This document shows, piece by piece, positions 1-7,753 of a stretch of 19,744 bases of DNA. Origin of the DNA: Atopobium sp. UBA2090 (lineage in GTDB: Bacteria; Actinomycetota; Coriobacteriia; Coriobacteriales; Atopobiaceae); NCBI GenBank assembly GCA_002331575.1, contig DCZG01000041.1, forward strand, positions 217-19,960. The letters run 5' to 3'. Both the position numbers and the translations under genes were made by a program. The notes under the pieces are model-generated. The model did not search any database, was not told the DNA's origin, and worked only from the letters and a program-made list of their open reading frames with translations. The first letter of the stretch is position 1. The number at the start of each line of letters is the position of its first letter.

Positions 1-1
1 C

Positions 2-88
2 ATCATCGAGCGCGGCACGCACGACGAGCTTATCGCCAAGCACGGAACGTACTATCAGCTCTACACTGGTGCCTTCGAACTCGAATAG
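2..88 (+). CDS. ABC transporter ATP-binding protein, C-terminal end (partial)
   Basis: Only the last 28 codons and the TAG stop are inside the window; the gene begins upstream. The visible peptide reads IIERGTHDELIAKHGTYYQLY and then a short tail. This is the typical end of the nucleotide-binding domain of exporter-type ABC proteins, where a 'hxERGTHxELL...Y..LY' segment follows the H-loop. In this family the domain hydrolyses ATP to drive transport across the cytoplasmic membrane. The substrate cannot be told from this fragment. The next gene starts 55 bases downstream on the same strand, after a GC-rich hairpin. Confidence 0.85.
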   Translation: MIERGTHDELIAKHGTYYQLYTGAFELE

Positions 89-94
89 AGCAAA

Positions 95-126
95 CCGGGC
101 CGTCACCGTCCGCGGCGACGGCCCGG
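95..126 (+). terminator. GC-rich intercistronic hairpin, possible terminator
   Basis: A perfect 10-bp inverted repeat, CCGGGCCGTC (95-104) with GACGGCCCGG (117-126), encloses a 12-base loop seven bases after the ABC gene stop. There is no T-tract after the stem, so it is not a canonical intrinsic terminator. It could be a weak terminator or an RNA-stabilising hairpin between the two genes. Confidence 0.4.
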
Positions 127-143
127 CACTGAGGAGGAGACCC

Positions 144-1244
144 ATGCCCACCTGGCCCGCACCGCTCGAGACCGACAGACTCGTGCTCCGACCGTGGCGC
201 GAGACCGACGCGGAGGCGCTCTTCCGCTACGCATCCGATCCCGAGCTCGGTCCCGCGTGCGGCTTCGACCCACACGCGAGCATCGACGACAGCCGTGCCG
301 TCCTCCGTGACTGTCTCATGCTCCCCGAGCAGTACGCGATCACCATCAAGCCCTCCGACGAGGCCGTCGGCGCCATCGGACTCAACTCCGATGACAGGAA
401 CCTCCCACTCTCCCCCACCGAGCGCGAGGTGGGCTTCTGGCTGGGACGCCCCTTCTGGGGAAACGGCTACATGCCCGAGGCGACGCGCGAGGTGCTGCGC
501 CATGGGTTTCTCGACCTCGGCCTCACGACCATCTGGTGCGGATACTACGAGGGCAACGAGAAGAGCGCCCGCACGCAGGAGAAGGTCGGCTTCCATCCGC
601 ACCACGTCACGGAGTCCAGCGTCGACCGCCGAGGCATCGAGCATCGTGAGCACCTGAGCCGCGTCACGCGTGCCGAGTGGGTCTGCGCCCTCGCCGCTGA
701 CCCCGGCGACGAGAACACCATCTCGCACCAGCAGGCCGAGGCGGTGCGCATCATCGACGCACTCCCGCTCGTGGCCTACGTGCGAACGGGCGGCCAGACG
801 GGCGCGGACCGGGGCGGTCTCGACGCCGCCCGAGCGTGCGGCGTTCCCATCTGCGGCTGGTGCCCACCCGGCGGACTCTCCGAGGACTACCCCGACCCGC
901 CCGGCCTTCTCGCCGCCTATCCCGAGCTCGTCGAGGGCCACTCCTCCGGCTATGTCGAGCGTACCGCCTGGAACGTCCGCGACTCGCACGCCACGCTCAT
1001 CGTCGCCCCCGACGGCATCCAGCCGCGAAGCGGAACCGAGATGACCAGCGTCTTCGCCGAGCAGTTCGGCAGGCCGGTGCTCGTCGTGGGCGGGCCGGAA
1101 GACGCACCCCGCATTCTCGACTGGCTCCGCGGCATCGGTCGCGGCCTCACCCTCAACGTGGCGGGACCCCGTGAGTCGAAGTCCCCCGGCGTCTACGAAA
1201 TCACGCGTGACATCGTGCGCGCGGTTCTCGAAGGCTCGCGCTAG
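144..1244 (+). CDS. GNAT N-acetyltransferase fused to a SLOG / molybdenum-carrier-like domain
   Basis: This is a 366-residue two-domain protein. Residues 1-180 are a RimJ/RimL-type GNAT acetyltransferase. It opens with the typical LETDRLVLRPWRETDAEALF (8-27) and has an acetyl-CoA-binding loop, GRPFWGNGYMPEA, at 101-113, followed by NEKSARTQEKVGF at 138-150. Residues 205-366 match the putative molybdenum carrier (MoCo_carrier, SLOG/YpsA-related) family. They contain a glycine-rich nucleotide-binding loop, RTGGQTGADRGGLDAA (214-229), then GWCPPGG (238-244), and a C-terminal AGPRESKSPGVYE (340-352). The ATG at 144 is chosen because GAGGAGGAG lies just upstream. A GTG at 69 would overlap the ABC gene and add non-homologous residues. 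The acetyl acceptor and the SLOG ligand are unknown. Domain assignment is firm; the function of the fusion is not. Confidence 0.88.
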   Translation: MPTWPAPLETDRLVLRPWRETDAEALFRYASDPELGPACGFDPHASIDDSRAVLRDCLMLPEQYAITIKPSDEAVGAIGLNSDDRNLPLSPTEREVGFWLGRPFWGNGYMPEATREVLRHGFLDLGLTTIWCGYYEGNEKSARTQEKVGFHPHHVTESSVDRRGIEHREHLSRVTRAEWVCALAADPGDENTISHQQAEAVRIIDALPLVAYVRTGGQTGADRGGLDAARACGVPICGWCPPGGLSEDYPDPPGLLAAYPELVEGHSSGYVERTAWNVRDSHATLIVAPDGIQPRSGTEMTSVFAEQFGRPVLVVGGPEDAPRILDWLRGIGRGLTLNVAGPRESKSPGVYEITRDIVRAVLEGSR

Positions 1245-1247
1245 CTA

Positions 1248-1300
1248 CTGGAAAAGGGGACAGGTTTCTTTTCCAGGTTCTCTATTCCGACGTTTCGGCG
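1248..1300 (+). repeat. Left terminal inverted repeat, itself a hairpin
   Basis: This 53-base unit matches the reverse complement of 1925-1977 at 49 positions. Its outer part is a self-complementary hairpin: CTGGAAAAG (1248-1256) pairs perfectly with CTTTTCCAG (1268-1276) around an 11-base loop containing GGGGACAGG. The unit starts four bases after the stop codon of the GNAT-SLOG gene, so it could also act as a transcription end for that gene. Weaker similarity continues inward for about 15 bases. Confidence 0.85.
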
Positions 1301-1412
1301 GACGGCACGGAAGCGACGCCGCGGTGGACGTTCATCATCTATGCTCATAGTCGAGCCAGACAGAGCAGGTTTAACGGGCATCCCGCCCTGCCGCCGACAA
1401 CCCAGCACTGGC

Positions 1413-1433
1413 GACAAAAGCCCAATTGGCGTG
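1413..1433 (+). repeat. Internal direct repeat, copy 1
   Basis: A 21-base unit beginning GACAAAAGCCCAATTGG recurs 246 bases downstream at 1659-1679 with a single A/G difference. Both copies lie inside the interval bounded by the long inverted repeats, which suggests internal duplication in the element or a repeated protein-binding site. Confidence 0.75.
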
Positions 1434-1605
1434 CTCGTCTCGGCGCAAGACGAGCGTTGATGGACGGGCGACACGGCCTGCTACCGCGCAAGGAACGATT
1501 TCGCGGCAGAGCCAACCCGACCACCGCAGAAACCCTCCTTGCGATGCAATTCCGCGATAGCATTCTCGCGTAAGCGATTTCGCAGCAGCTCCCCGACGCC
1601 CGCCC

Positions 1606-1733
1606 GTTTCCCAAAGGATGTTTCATCCCTGATATAACGCATCCTGCCTGACATCGATGACAAAAGCCCAGTTGGCGTGTCGTACGCGAGACGGCGTGCG
1701 TTATATCAATGTTGGTATTTCATTTGGGAACGT
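1606..1733. repeat. Imperfect long inverted repeat around direct-repeat copy 2
   Basis: GATATAACGCA (1631-1641) is the exact reverse complement of TGCGTTATATC (1697-1707). Similarity continues outward: CGTTTCCCAAA near 1606 faces TTTGGGAACG near 1733. Between the arms lies the second copy of the direct repeat (1659-1679). The arrangement is a diverged cruciform-like structure about 128 bases long. It encodes nothing convincing. Confidence 0.6.
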
Positions 1734-1791
1734 GGAATCCGCGAGAGGGTGCCACCCAGGCCCCGCGACGTCAACCCGCGCATCACGGAAA

Positions 1792-1818
1792 CGGCCGTAC
1801 CAGGGCGAGGTACGGCCG
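1792..1818. other. Perfect 10-bp hairpin in the non-coding element
   Basis: CGGCCGTACC (1792-1801) and GGTACGGCCG (1809-1818) form a perfect stem with a 7-base loop. The following CTTCTC is a poor U-tract, so intrinsic termination is possible but weak. It resembles the GC-rich hairpin at 95-126 in stem length but not in sequence. Confidence 0.5.
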
Positions 1819-1924
1819 CTTCTCGCTGCGCGGCGATCGTTCGGCAGAAGATCGCGCGGCGCATCCTCTCGGTAGCCGCCCGGCCGCCCGAGCTCCCGTC
1901 GCGTGCGCCGCGCTTCACGCCGTT

Positions 1925-1977
1925 CGCCGAAACGCCGGAATAGGAAACCTGGAAAAGGAACCTGTCCCCTTTTCCAG
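1925..1977 (-). repeat. Right terminal inverted repeat, with a partial tandem copy
   Basis: This is the inverted partner of 1248-1300 (49 of 53 identical). Here the hairpin is longer: GGAAACCTGGAAAAGG (1943-1958) pairs with 1968-1982 with one unpaired base. A partial repeat, AGGTTCCTTTTCCAG (1976-1990), follows directly and runs up to the galT stop codon at 1992-1994. The structure may serve as a terminator for the alpha-galactoside operon that converges on it. Confidence 0.85.
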
Positions 1978-1991
1978 GTTCCTTTTCCAGG

Positions 1992-3539
1992 TTAGAGACT
2001 CTCGACGAAGCGTCGCTGGGCGGCACGTCCCTCCTCGTCCCACTTGAAGACGCCGGCATCCTCGAGGACGCGGCCGAAGACCTGTCCGACCTCCCCGCGG
2101 ATGATCTCGTGAGCGTTCTCCCCGCAGAGCTCCGGGTGCGCCGACGCGACCTCGCGCGCCCATGCGGCATGAGCGGTCGTGAGCGGGTCAGCGTCGAGCG
2201 CCGCTTCGTCGCCCGCGAGCAGATGGTCGATCACGGCGCCGAGCTCGGGCTCGAGCCGCGGCGGGAGGATTGCCATGCCCATGACCTCGATGAGGCCGAT
2301 GTTCTCCTTCTTGATGTGCCAGAGCCCCTCGTGCGGGTGGAAGACCCCGAGCGGGTGCTCCGGCGTGGTGACGTTGCACCTAAGCGTGAGGTCGAGCACG
2401 AACGCGTCGCCGTCATGGTGACAGATCGGCGTCACCGTGTTGTGACGCACGTCGTCCGTCTCGGCGAAGACGCCCACCGAGGGGTCGGACCAGCCGCGCC
2501 ACGCGTCGAGCACGTGCGCCGCGGCGTCGACGAGCTCGTGGGTGTCCTTCGAGCGCAGACGTACGACCGAGAGCGGCCAGCGCACCACGCCTGCCTCCAC
2601 ATGTGGATAGCCCGTCAGAGAGAACCGTTCGACGACCTCGGCGCGCATCATCGGGAAGCTGTGACGCCCGCCCTGGAAGTGGTCGTGGCTCAGGATGGAG
2701 CCACCCACGATGGGCAGGTCGGCGTTCGACCCCACGAAGTAGTGGGGGAAGCGCTCAACGAACTCCAGGAGGCGCGCCACGTTCTCGCGGTCCACGTGCA
2801 TCGGCCTGTGCACCTCGCTCATGACGATGCAGTGCTCGCCGAAGTACGCGTAGGGACTGTACTGGAGACCCCAGGGCTCGCCGCCGAGCGTGATGGGAAC
2901 GATGCGCAGGTTCTGGCGGGCGGGATGGGGGCCGTTCGGACTCGACGCGGGCCGTCCCGAGTACCCCTCGTTCTCGACGCAGAGCTGGCAGGCCGGATAG
3001 GCCTCGCCGACGCTCGCGCGCCCCGAGGCGGCGATGTCACGAGGGTCCTTCTCGGGCTTGGACTTGTTGACGGTGATCTCGAGGTCGCCCCAGGGCGTGG
3101 GCGACGTCCATGCCAGGTTGCGTGCGATGGCCGCGCGCTTGACGTAGTCGGCGTCACAGCAGAGCTGGTAGAACCAGTCCGTCGCCGCCTCGGAGCCGTC
3201 GACGGACTCCAATCCGTAGAAGTTCTCCGCCACGTCGGACGGGCGCGACATGAGGGCGCCCATCACGCGCGTGCGGACGCGGTCCCTGCCCGTGGCGGTG
3301 TCCTCGACGACCCCGTTCTCCACCGCGACCTCGGAGAGCGTGTCGAGAAGCCCGTCGACCTCGCCGACCGCAATCTCACCCGGAAGTCCCGGATACGTGG
3401 GACCGTAGGCGCCAACGCACTCGAGCACGCGGTTGTATCCCCATCGGGCGTCCCGCTCGTCGAGAAAGAAGTCATGCGCGACGCACCATGCCACCACGCC
3501 CGACGCGGCGCGGGATAGTTCTGCCTCGTCTACAGCCAC
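1992..3539 (-). CDS. galT: Galactose-1-phosphate uridylyltransferase, class II
   Basis: This 515-residue protein matches the long GalT class found in Firmicutes and some actinobacteria, rather than the roughly 350-residue E. coli type. It exchanges UMP between UDP-glucose and galactose-1-phosphate, giving UDP-galactose and glucose-1-phosphate in the Leloir pathway. The family's histidine motif is present as SHDHFQGG (284-291), with H285 and H287 as the likely catalytic pair; CQLC is at 184-187. The start is a GTG at 3537-3539 preceded by a G-rich stretch (GAGGGGGTG). It overlaps the end of galK by 10 bases, which implies translational coupling. It is the last gene of the minus-strand operon, and its stop abuts the inverted-repeat element. 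Confidence 0.95.
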   Translation of the reverse strand: MAVDEAELSRAASGVVAWCVAHDFFLDERDARWGYNRVLECVGAYGPTYPGLPGEIAVGEVDGLLDTLSEVAVENGVVEDTATGRDRVRTRVMGALMSRPSDVAENFYGLESVDGSEAATDWFYQLCCDADYVKRAAIARNLAWTSPTPWGDLEITVNKSKPEKDPRDIAASGRASVGEAYPACQLCVENEGYSGRPASSPNGPHPARQNLRIVPITLGGEPWGLQYSPYAYFGEHCIVMSEVHRPMHVDRENVARLLEFVERFPHYFVGSNADLPIVGGSILSHDHFQGGRHSFPMMRAEVVERFSLTGYPHVEAGVVRWPLSVVRLRSKDTHELVDAAAHVLDAWRGWSDPSVGVFAETDDVRHNTVTPICHHDGDAFVLDLTLRCNVTTPEHPLGVFHPHEGLWHIKKENIGLIEVMGMAILPPRLEPELGAVIDHLLAGDEAALDADPLTTAHAAWAREVASAHPELCGENAHEIIRGEVGQVFGRVLEDAGVFKWDEEGRAAQRRFVESL

Positions 3540-4735
3540 AGGGCGGACACCCCCTCGTGGTCGATGCTATACACGCCGCTCGCGCCTTGCCCAAAGGCGG
3601 CGTCCATGCCGCGCACGAAGTCGTCCACCATGTCGAGTGGGACGAACGCCTGAATCGTGCCGCCGAAGCCACCGCCGTGGATGCGCACCGCGCCTCTCTC
3701 CAGGAGAATCTCGTCGGCCATCCCGAGGGCGACCATGGCGTCCTGCTCGCGTCCCCAGGTCGAGACGTTCTGCAGGTACATGGCAGAGCTCGCGCCGGAG
3801 AGACGCTCGAGGCGCAGGAAGCCCTCGACGTCGCCCCCTTCGAGACGAGCGGCGCGCTCCTCGACGAGCCTCTCCTCGCGGAAGAAGTGCAGGGCACGGA
3901 GCAGGGCGCGGTCGCCGCACTCCTCGCGCACGCGAGCCACGTCACGCGTGACGTCGCTCTCGCTCACCTCGCAGAGGCGCGTGCGTCCGAAGAGCCTGGC
4001 CACATCCTGCATCTCCCTCGGGATGGCGGCGTACTCGTCGATGAGGTTCTCGTGCCCGGCGCCGACGGCCACGAGGACGATGGCATAGCCGGCCGCGGCG
4101 AAGTCGAAGTCGATCGGATTCGCCACGAGCGCCGTGGGGTCGGCGAAGGACATGTGCTGGATGCCGCCGAGCGCGACGGACGCCTGGTCCATGAGACCGC
4201 AGGGCTTGCCGAAGAACTCCCGCTCGTCAGCCTGCGACATGAGCGCCAGGTCCTCCCGCGGAAGATTCCCGCCCGACCAGAGGGCGTCCATGCCGCGGGC
4301 GAGCTCGACCTCGAAGGCCGCCGATGACGACAGTCCGCTTCCCACCGGCACGTCGCTCGTGAGCACGCAGTCGAAGCCGGCGGGAACCAGCCCCTTCCTC
4401 GCGAGGAGCGCCGCCATGCCGCGAACGAGCGCCCTCGTGGTCCCATGCTCCCCCGCCACGGGCTCGAGGACGTCGAGCGAGACGGACACGAGGTCATAGC
4501 CCTCACTCAGGAGGTTTATCGTTTTCGTTCCGTTCGGTCGAAAAAGGCCGGTGACATAGCGGTCGATGGCTCCCGCGATGACGTGGCCGCCCTCGTGGTC
4601 GGTGTGGTTGCCGGCTATCTCGGTGCGTCCCGGACAACGGACGAGCAGCACGCGCTCGTCCGAGGAGCCGAACTCGCTCGAGAGCCGTTCGCGCAGTCTG
4701 GCCACCGTCCGTGAATCGACGCCGGCACTCTCCAT
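3530..4735 (-). CDS. galK: Galactokinase
   Basis: This 401-residue GHMP-family kinase phosphorylates galactose with ATP to galactose-1-phosphate in the cytoplasm. The galactokinase signature GRTEIAGNHTDHEGG spans 36-50. The ATP-binding loop PVGSGLSSSAA is at 130-140, the catalytic Asp is D183 in CGLMDQ, and motif 3 is GGGFGGT at 354-360. Length is normal for the family. The ATG at 4733-4735 has AGGAGC just upstream. The gene begins nine bases after the alpha-galactosidase stop and overlaps galT by 10 bases, so it sits within a tightly packed operon. All key residues appear intact, so it should be active. Confidence 0.96.
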   Translation of the reverse strand: MESAGVDSRTVARLRERLSSEFGSSDERVLLVRCPGRTEIAGNHTDHEGGHVIAGAIDRYVTGLFRPNGTKTINLLSEGYDLVSVSLDVLEPVAGEHGTTRALVRGMAALLARKGLVPAGFDCVLTSDVPVGSGLSSSAAFEVELARGMDALWSGGNLPREDLALMSQADEREFFGKPCGLMDQASVALGGIQHMSFADPTALVANPIDFDFAAAGYAIVLVAVGAGHENLIDEYAAIPREMQDVARLFGRTRLCEVSESDVTRDVARVREECGDRALLRALHFFREERLVEERAARLEGGDVEGFLRLERLSGASSAMYLQNVSTWGREQDAMVALGMADEILLERGAVRIHGGGFGGTIQAFVPLDMVDDFVRGMDAAFGQGASGVYSIDHEGVSALWL

Positions 4736-4744
4736 GGCATGCTC

Positions 4745-6343
4745 CTATCGTTTGCAGAATTCAGCCGTCGCCCTACGGTAGCGCGAAACCTGGTCTTTCG
4801 TCCACTCTCCCATGTCGTCAGAGGTAAGAAGAACTCCCCCGCAGGTCGTGTCGGCGGAGAGGAGACGCTCGCGCTGCTCCGACGTGAGGGCAGTGTCCTC
4901 GCGGAGGAAGAAGACGTCGGGGTCGCATCGGAAGGCGAGACCGTCGAGGTGGGCGCGGCCGATCGTGTTCGCGAGACTGTTCTTCGTGCTCACGCGCTCG
5001 CGATGGAGCAGGCGCATCTGCGGCTTGTCATCCCAGTCGAGTCCCACGTCGCAGCCGATGCGGCAGTACTCGGCGCGTCCGAAGGCGCTCGCGAGCGGCA
5101 CCCCGCAGAACAGGAGGCGCGTCTCGCCAGGAACCGCGTCGCGGATAAGGTCGAGGGCATCGGCCATGAGCTGTCCCCTGTTGAGCCCGTCATGCGGGAC
5201 CATGCAGGCGGCATAGAGGAAGTCGAGCTTGAGCAGCGAGAAGCCCCATTCCCGCGTGACGGTGCCGAGCACCTGGCGCACGTAGTCCCTGACCGCCGGC
5301 TTCCTCACGTCGAGCGCCACGGCGCCCGACCAGTTGCTCCCCGTTGTCACGAGCGAGCCGTCGGGGTTTCTCGCCAGCCAGGCCTGATGCTCGGAGAAGA
5401 GCCGGGACGAGCGCTCTGCGACGAAAGGCGCGAGCCAGAGCCCGGGGAGAAGTCCCCTCGAACGCGCCTGCGCCGCGAGCGGGGCGAGCCCCTCGGGAAA
5501 GCGCACGCCATCGTAGTCGAGCCAGTCGCCCACGCGAGCGTAGCCGTCGTCGATCTGGAACACGGGGTCTGCGCCCTCGAGGTCCGTCCCCGAGAGCACC
5601 CCGGCCGTGGCGTCGAGGTCGCGCGCGAGGTTCTCGTAGTCGATGTCGCCATACCGGCGATACCAGCTCGTGTACCCGACGATCGGACGCGCGGGGCGAG
5701 GCGAGACGCCCGCGAGCGAGAGCCAGCGGGCGACGGTCGCGCGGAGCTCCCCCGAGAGCACCGCGAAGCCCATGAGCTCGCATGTCTCCCCCGAGACGAG
5801 GGTCGTCGCGGGCACCTCCTTCTCGAGCGTAATCGTGCCGCGCAACGCGTCCTCGGAGACGAGCGTCATTCCCGAGTCCTCGTCGAGCGAGCCGAAGAGG
5901 GTCACCTCGCCGCCTCGACGCAGGTAGCCGTAGGCAAAGCCGTGCTGGCGCCCGGGAAGCGGCGTCTCGGGGACAAAGCGGTAGTCGCCCGAGCCGTCGA
6001 GCACGTAGCGATCCACGATCTTCCTGGGACAGCGCGCGAGTCCCCACATGACGTCGAAGACGGGTCTCTCGAACGAGTCGGTCCAGGAGTTATAGCCGTT
6101 GAGATAGAGGGCATCGTACGAGCGCAGGTCAAAGCGGAGCGCGGCGCGCACGCCCGTGACCCTGAGGTCCCTGGAGGGGCAGACACGCACCCGCCAGGTC
6201 TCCCCGCAGCGTACCGTCTGGAGTCCGAGCTCGTGGACGGCCGAGGCGGGATGCGCCATGCCCTCGGCGTCGACGCGAACCTCACGAATGCCGCCCTCCG
6301 CCTCGCAGCGATAGACGATCGCGAACTCCGGGGACCCCGTCAT
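4745..6343 (-). CDS. Alpha-galactosidase, glycoside hydrolase family 36
   Basis: This 532-residue enzyme has no signal peptide, so it should act in the cytoplasm on imported alpha-galactosides such as melibiose, releasing galactose. The probable nucleophile is D374 in LLKLDFLYAA (370-379), and the likely acid/base is D432 in RIGCDVGLDWDD. The 58-residue spacing resembles that in compact GH36 enzymes such as Thermotoga GalA, which is similar in length and much shorter than the ~700-residue enzymes. QIDDGY (263-268) lies in the barrel near the substrate. The start is the ATG at 6341-6343, one base after the transporter stop (TAGCATG) and preceded by GAGGGG. Upstream in-frame codons lie inside the transporter gene. 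The exact substrate is inferred from the operon. Confidence 0.92.
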   Translation of the reverse strand: MTGSPEFAIVYRCEAEGGIREVRVDAEGMAHPASAVHELGLQTVRCGETWRVRVCPSRDLRVTGVRAALRFDLRSYDALYLNGYNSWTDSFERPVFDVMWGLARCPRKIVDRYVLDGSGDYRFVPETPLPGRQHGFAYGYLRRGGEVTLFGSLDEDSGMTLVSEDALRGTITLEKEVPATTLVSGETCELMGFAVLSGELRATVARWLSLAGVSPRPARPIVGYTSWYRRYGDIDYENLARDLDATAGVLSGTDLEGADPVFQIDDGYARVGDWLDYDGVRFPEGLAPLAAQARSRGLLPGLWLAPFVAERSSRLFSEHQAWLARNPDGSLVTTGSNWSGAVALDVRKPAVRDYVRQVLGTVTREWGFSLLKLDFLYAACMVPHDGLNRGQLMADALDLIRDAVPGETRLLFCGVPLASAFGRAEYCRIGCDVGLDWDDKPQMRLLHRERVSTKNSLANTIGRAHLDGLAFRCDPDVFFLREDTALTSEQRERLLSADTTCGGVLLTSDDMGEWTKDQVSRYRRATAEFCKR

Positions 6344-6344
6344 G

Positions 6345-7715
6345 CTACTCGCCCCTCCTCGTGCCGGCGCCGATGATGCCGAGCACCTTCTGCTCGCGGT
6401 AGCGCGTGAAGACGAGGCCACCCACCAGGCAGAACACCGTGGCGACGAGAGCTGTCATGCGGTAGCCGAAGCCATTCGCGCCCATGATCGAGATGGACGT
6501 GAAGAGGATCATGGCGAGCGTCTGGCCGAGGGTCATCGAGAAGGTGCGCGCGGCGTAGAACATGCCCTCGCGGTTCTCGCCCGTCGTCACCGCGTCGGAC
6601 TCGGCGATGTCGGCGAGCACCGCCTGCGGCAGGATGCCGAGGACGGCCATCGGGATGGCGGCGAGGATGGCGACGCACACGCCCCAGGCCATGGACGGGA
6701 TGCCGAACTGCCCGCAGACGCTCGTGACGGCGAAGGCGAGGCAGAAGAAGAAGAACGCGAAGGCCACGAGCTTCTTCTTGCCGATTCGCTTGGCGAGCAT
6801 GTTCACGGGAGCGTAGAAGAGGAGCGAGATGACCGTCATGCCGGCGAAGAAGACGAAGGCCATGGAGTCGTCGAAGCCCATGAGCTCGGTGATGTAGTAG
6901 GGCATGCCGGTCTGGAACATCGTGATGGCCACCCAATAGAGCACGTCGGAGAGCTCGAAGACCTGGAAGTCATGGTTGCAGAAGGTCTTCTTGACCGACT
7001 GCCACATCGGTGTCGAGGAGGGCTCGGTCTCGGCGTAGACCGTCTCGTCGATGCCGAAGGCGGGCATGAGCATGCAGATGACGGCGATGACGGCGAGTAT
7101 GCCCACGGTGGCGCGGAAGCTCCAGGCGGTGCCGAGCGCCGGCTCGAGGAAGCCTGCGATCGTGGTCACGAGGTAGGCGACCGCGGTGCCGATGAAGTAG
7201 GTGACCGAGATGTAGGTGGAGAGATTGATGCGCGTCTCCTGCGTGCGACCGAGTTCGGGGATGAGCGCGTTGAAGGGCGTGCAGTAGAGCGAGAGAGTGA
7301 TGTAGAAGAGCATGAGCGAGACGAAGAGGGCGATGTTGTTCACCCACGACTCGCCGTTGACGGGGGAGATGAACACCACGACGGTCATGACGCCGAAGGG
7401 AATAGCCGCGCGACGCATGAAGGGGATGCGCCGACCGAGCGGGTCGCCAAGACGATCGGACTTGCTTGCGATGAAGGGGTCGATGAATCCGTCGAGGAGG
7501 CGGCCGCAGGCGGTGATGATGCCGATGACGGTGAGTCCGAGGAAGACGGCCCCCTGCGTGATGAAGATCGTCATGCCCTCCGAGAGGAGCGTCTCGCTCG
7601 GCATGTAGTAGTACACGAGCCAGTTGCTGATGATGCCCGACAGGATGGCCCAGCCGAGCTGGCCGATCGCAAAGAGCCTGAGCACATGGCCGTCCGCAAG
7701 CTTCTTCTCTGCCAT
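6345..7715 (-). CDS. GPH-family sugar:cation symporter (melibiose-carrier type, MFS superfamily)
   Basis: This 456-residue protein consists of about 12 hydrophobic segments. It carries the glycoside-pentoside-hexuronide (GPH) family features: an N-terminal DPFIASKSDRLGDPLGRR (79-96), like the DP...SD...GRR motif of MelB between helices 2 and 3, and the conserved loop ESDAVTTGENREGMFYAAR (372-390) before helix 11. Such carriers bring glycosides into the cell with H+ or Na+. Placement directly before an intracellular alpha-galactosidase and GalK/GalT points to uptake of melibiose or a related alpha-galactoside. The ATG at 7713-7715 has a strong ribosome-binding site (AGGAGG). The gene lies 38 bases after the TetR gene and one base before the alpha-galactosidase. 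Confidence 0.93.
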   Translation of the reverse strand: MAEKKLADGHVLRLFAIGQLGWAILSGIISNWLVYYYMPSETLLSEGMTIFITQGAVFLGLTVIGIITACGRLLDGFIDPFIASKSDRLGDPLGRRIPFMRRAAIPFGVMTVVVFISPVNGESWVNNIALFVSLMLFYITLSLYCTPFNALIPELGRTQETRINLSTYISVTYFIGTAVAYLVTTIAGFLEPALGTAWSFRATVGILAVIAVICMLMPAFGIDETVYAETEPSSTPMWQSVKKTFCNHDFQVFELSDVLYWVAITMFQTGMPYYITELMGFDDSMAFVFFAGMTVISLLFYAPVNMLAKRIGKKKLVAFAFFFFCLAFAVTSVCGQFGIPSMAWGVCVAILAAIPMAVLGILPQAVLADIAESDAVTTGENREGMFYAARTFSMTLGQTLAMILFTSISIMGANGFGYRMTALVATVFCLVGGLVFTRYREQKVLGIIGAGTRRGE

Positions 7716-7753
7716 ACGTCCTCCTCCTTCAGGGCGGGCTGAGCCCCTCCCTC

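Larger units (their letters stand above)
1248..1977. mobile_element. Putative non-autonomous element with 53-bp terminal inverted repeats
   Basis: This accounts for nearly all of the 747-base gene-free interval between two convergent genes (stops at 1244 and 1992). Its ends are 53-bp inverted repeats identical at 49 positions. No convincing gene lies inside: the open frames are short, lack ribosome-binding sites and resemble no family I know. The interior is less GC-biased than the flanks and holds further direct and inverted repeats. I infer a MITE-like or decayed element. The palindromic ends (CTGGAAAAG...CTTTTCCAG) also recall repeats mobilised by REP-associated tyrosine transposases. No clear target-site duplication is visible. 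Confidence 0.45.

Noticed and set aside
69..143. Earlier GTG start for the GNAT-SLOG gene
   Set aside because: It would overlap the ABC gene end and ignore the strong GAGGAGGAG before the ATG at 144.
1413..1679. Possible CRISPR array from the repeated 21-base unit
   Set aside because: There are only two copies, 246 bases apart, with no regular spacing and no cas genes nearby.
1345..1943. Several 60-93-codon frames in the gene-free interval
   Set aside because: They have no ribosome-binding sites, overlap one another on both strands, span repeats and resemble no known protein.
4739..6376. 545-codon open frame on the plus strand
   Set aside because: It is antisense to the GH36 gene, whose motifs are unambiguous.
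6342..7742. 466-codon open frame on the plus strand
   Set aside because: It mirrors the GPH transporter; the translation is almost all charged residues (complement of hydrophobic codons).
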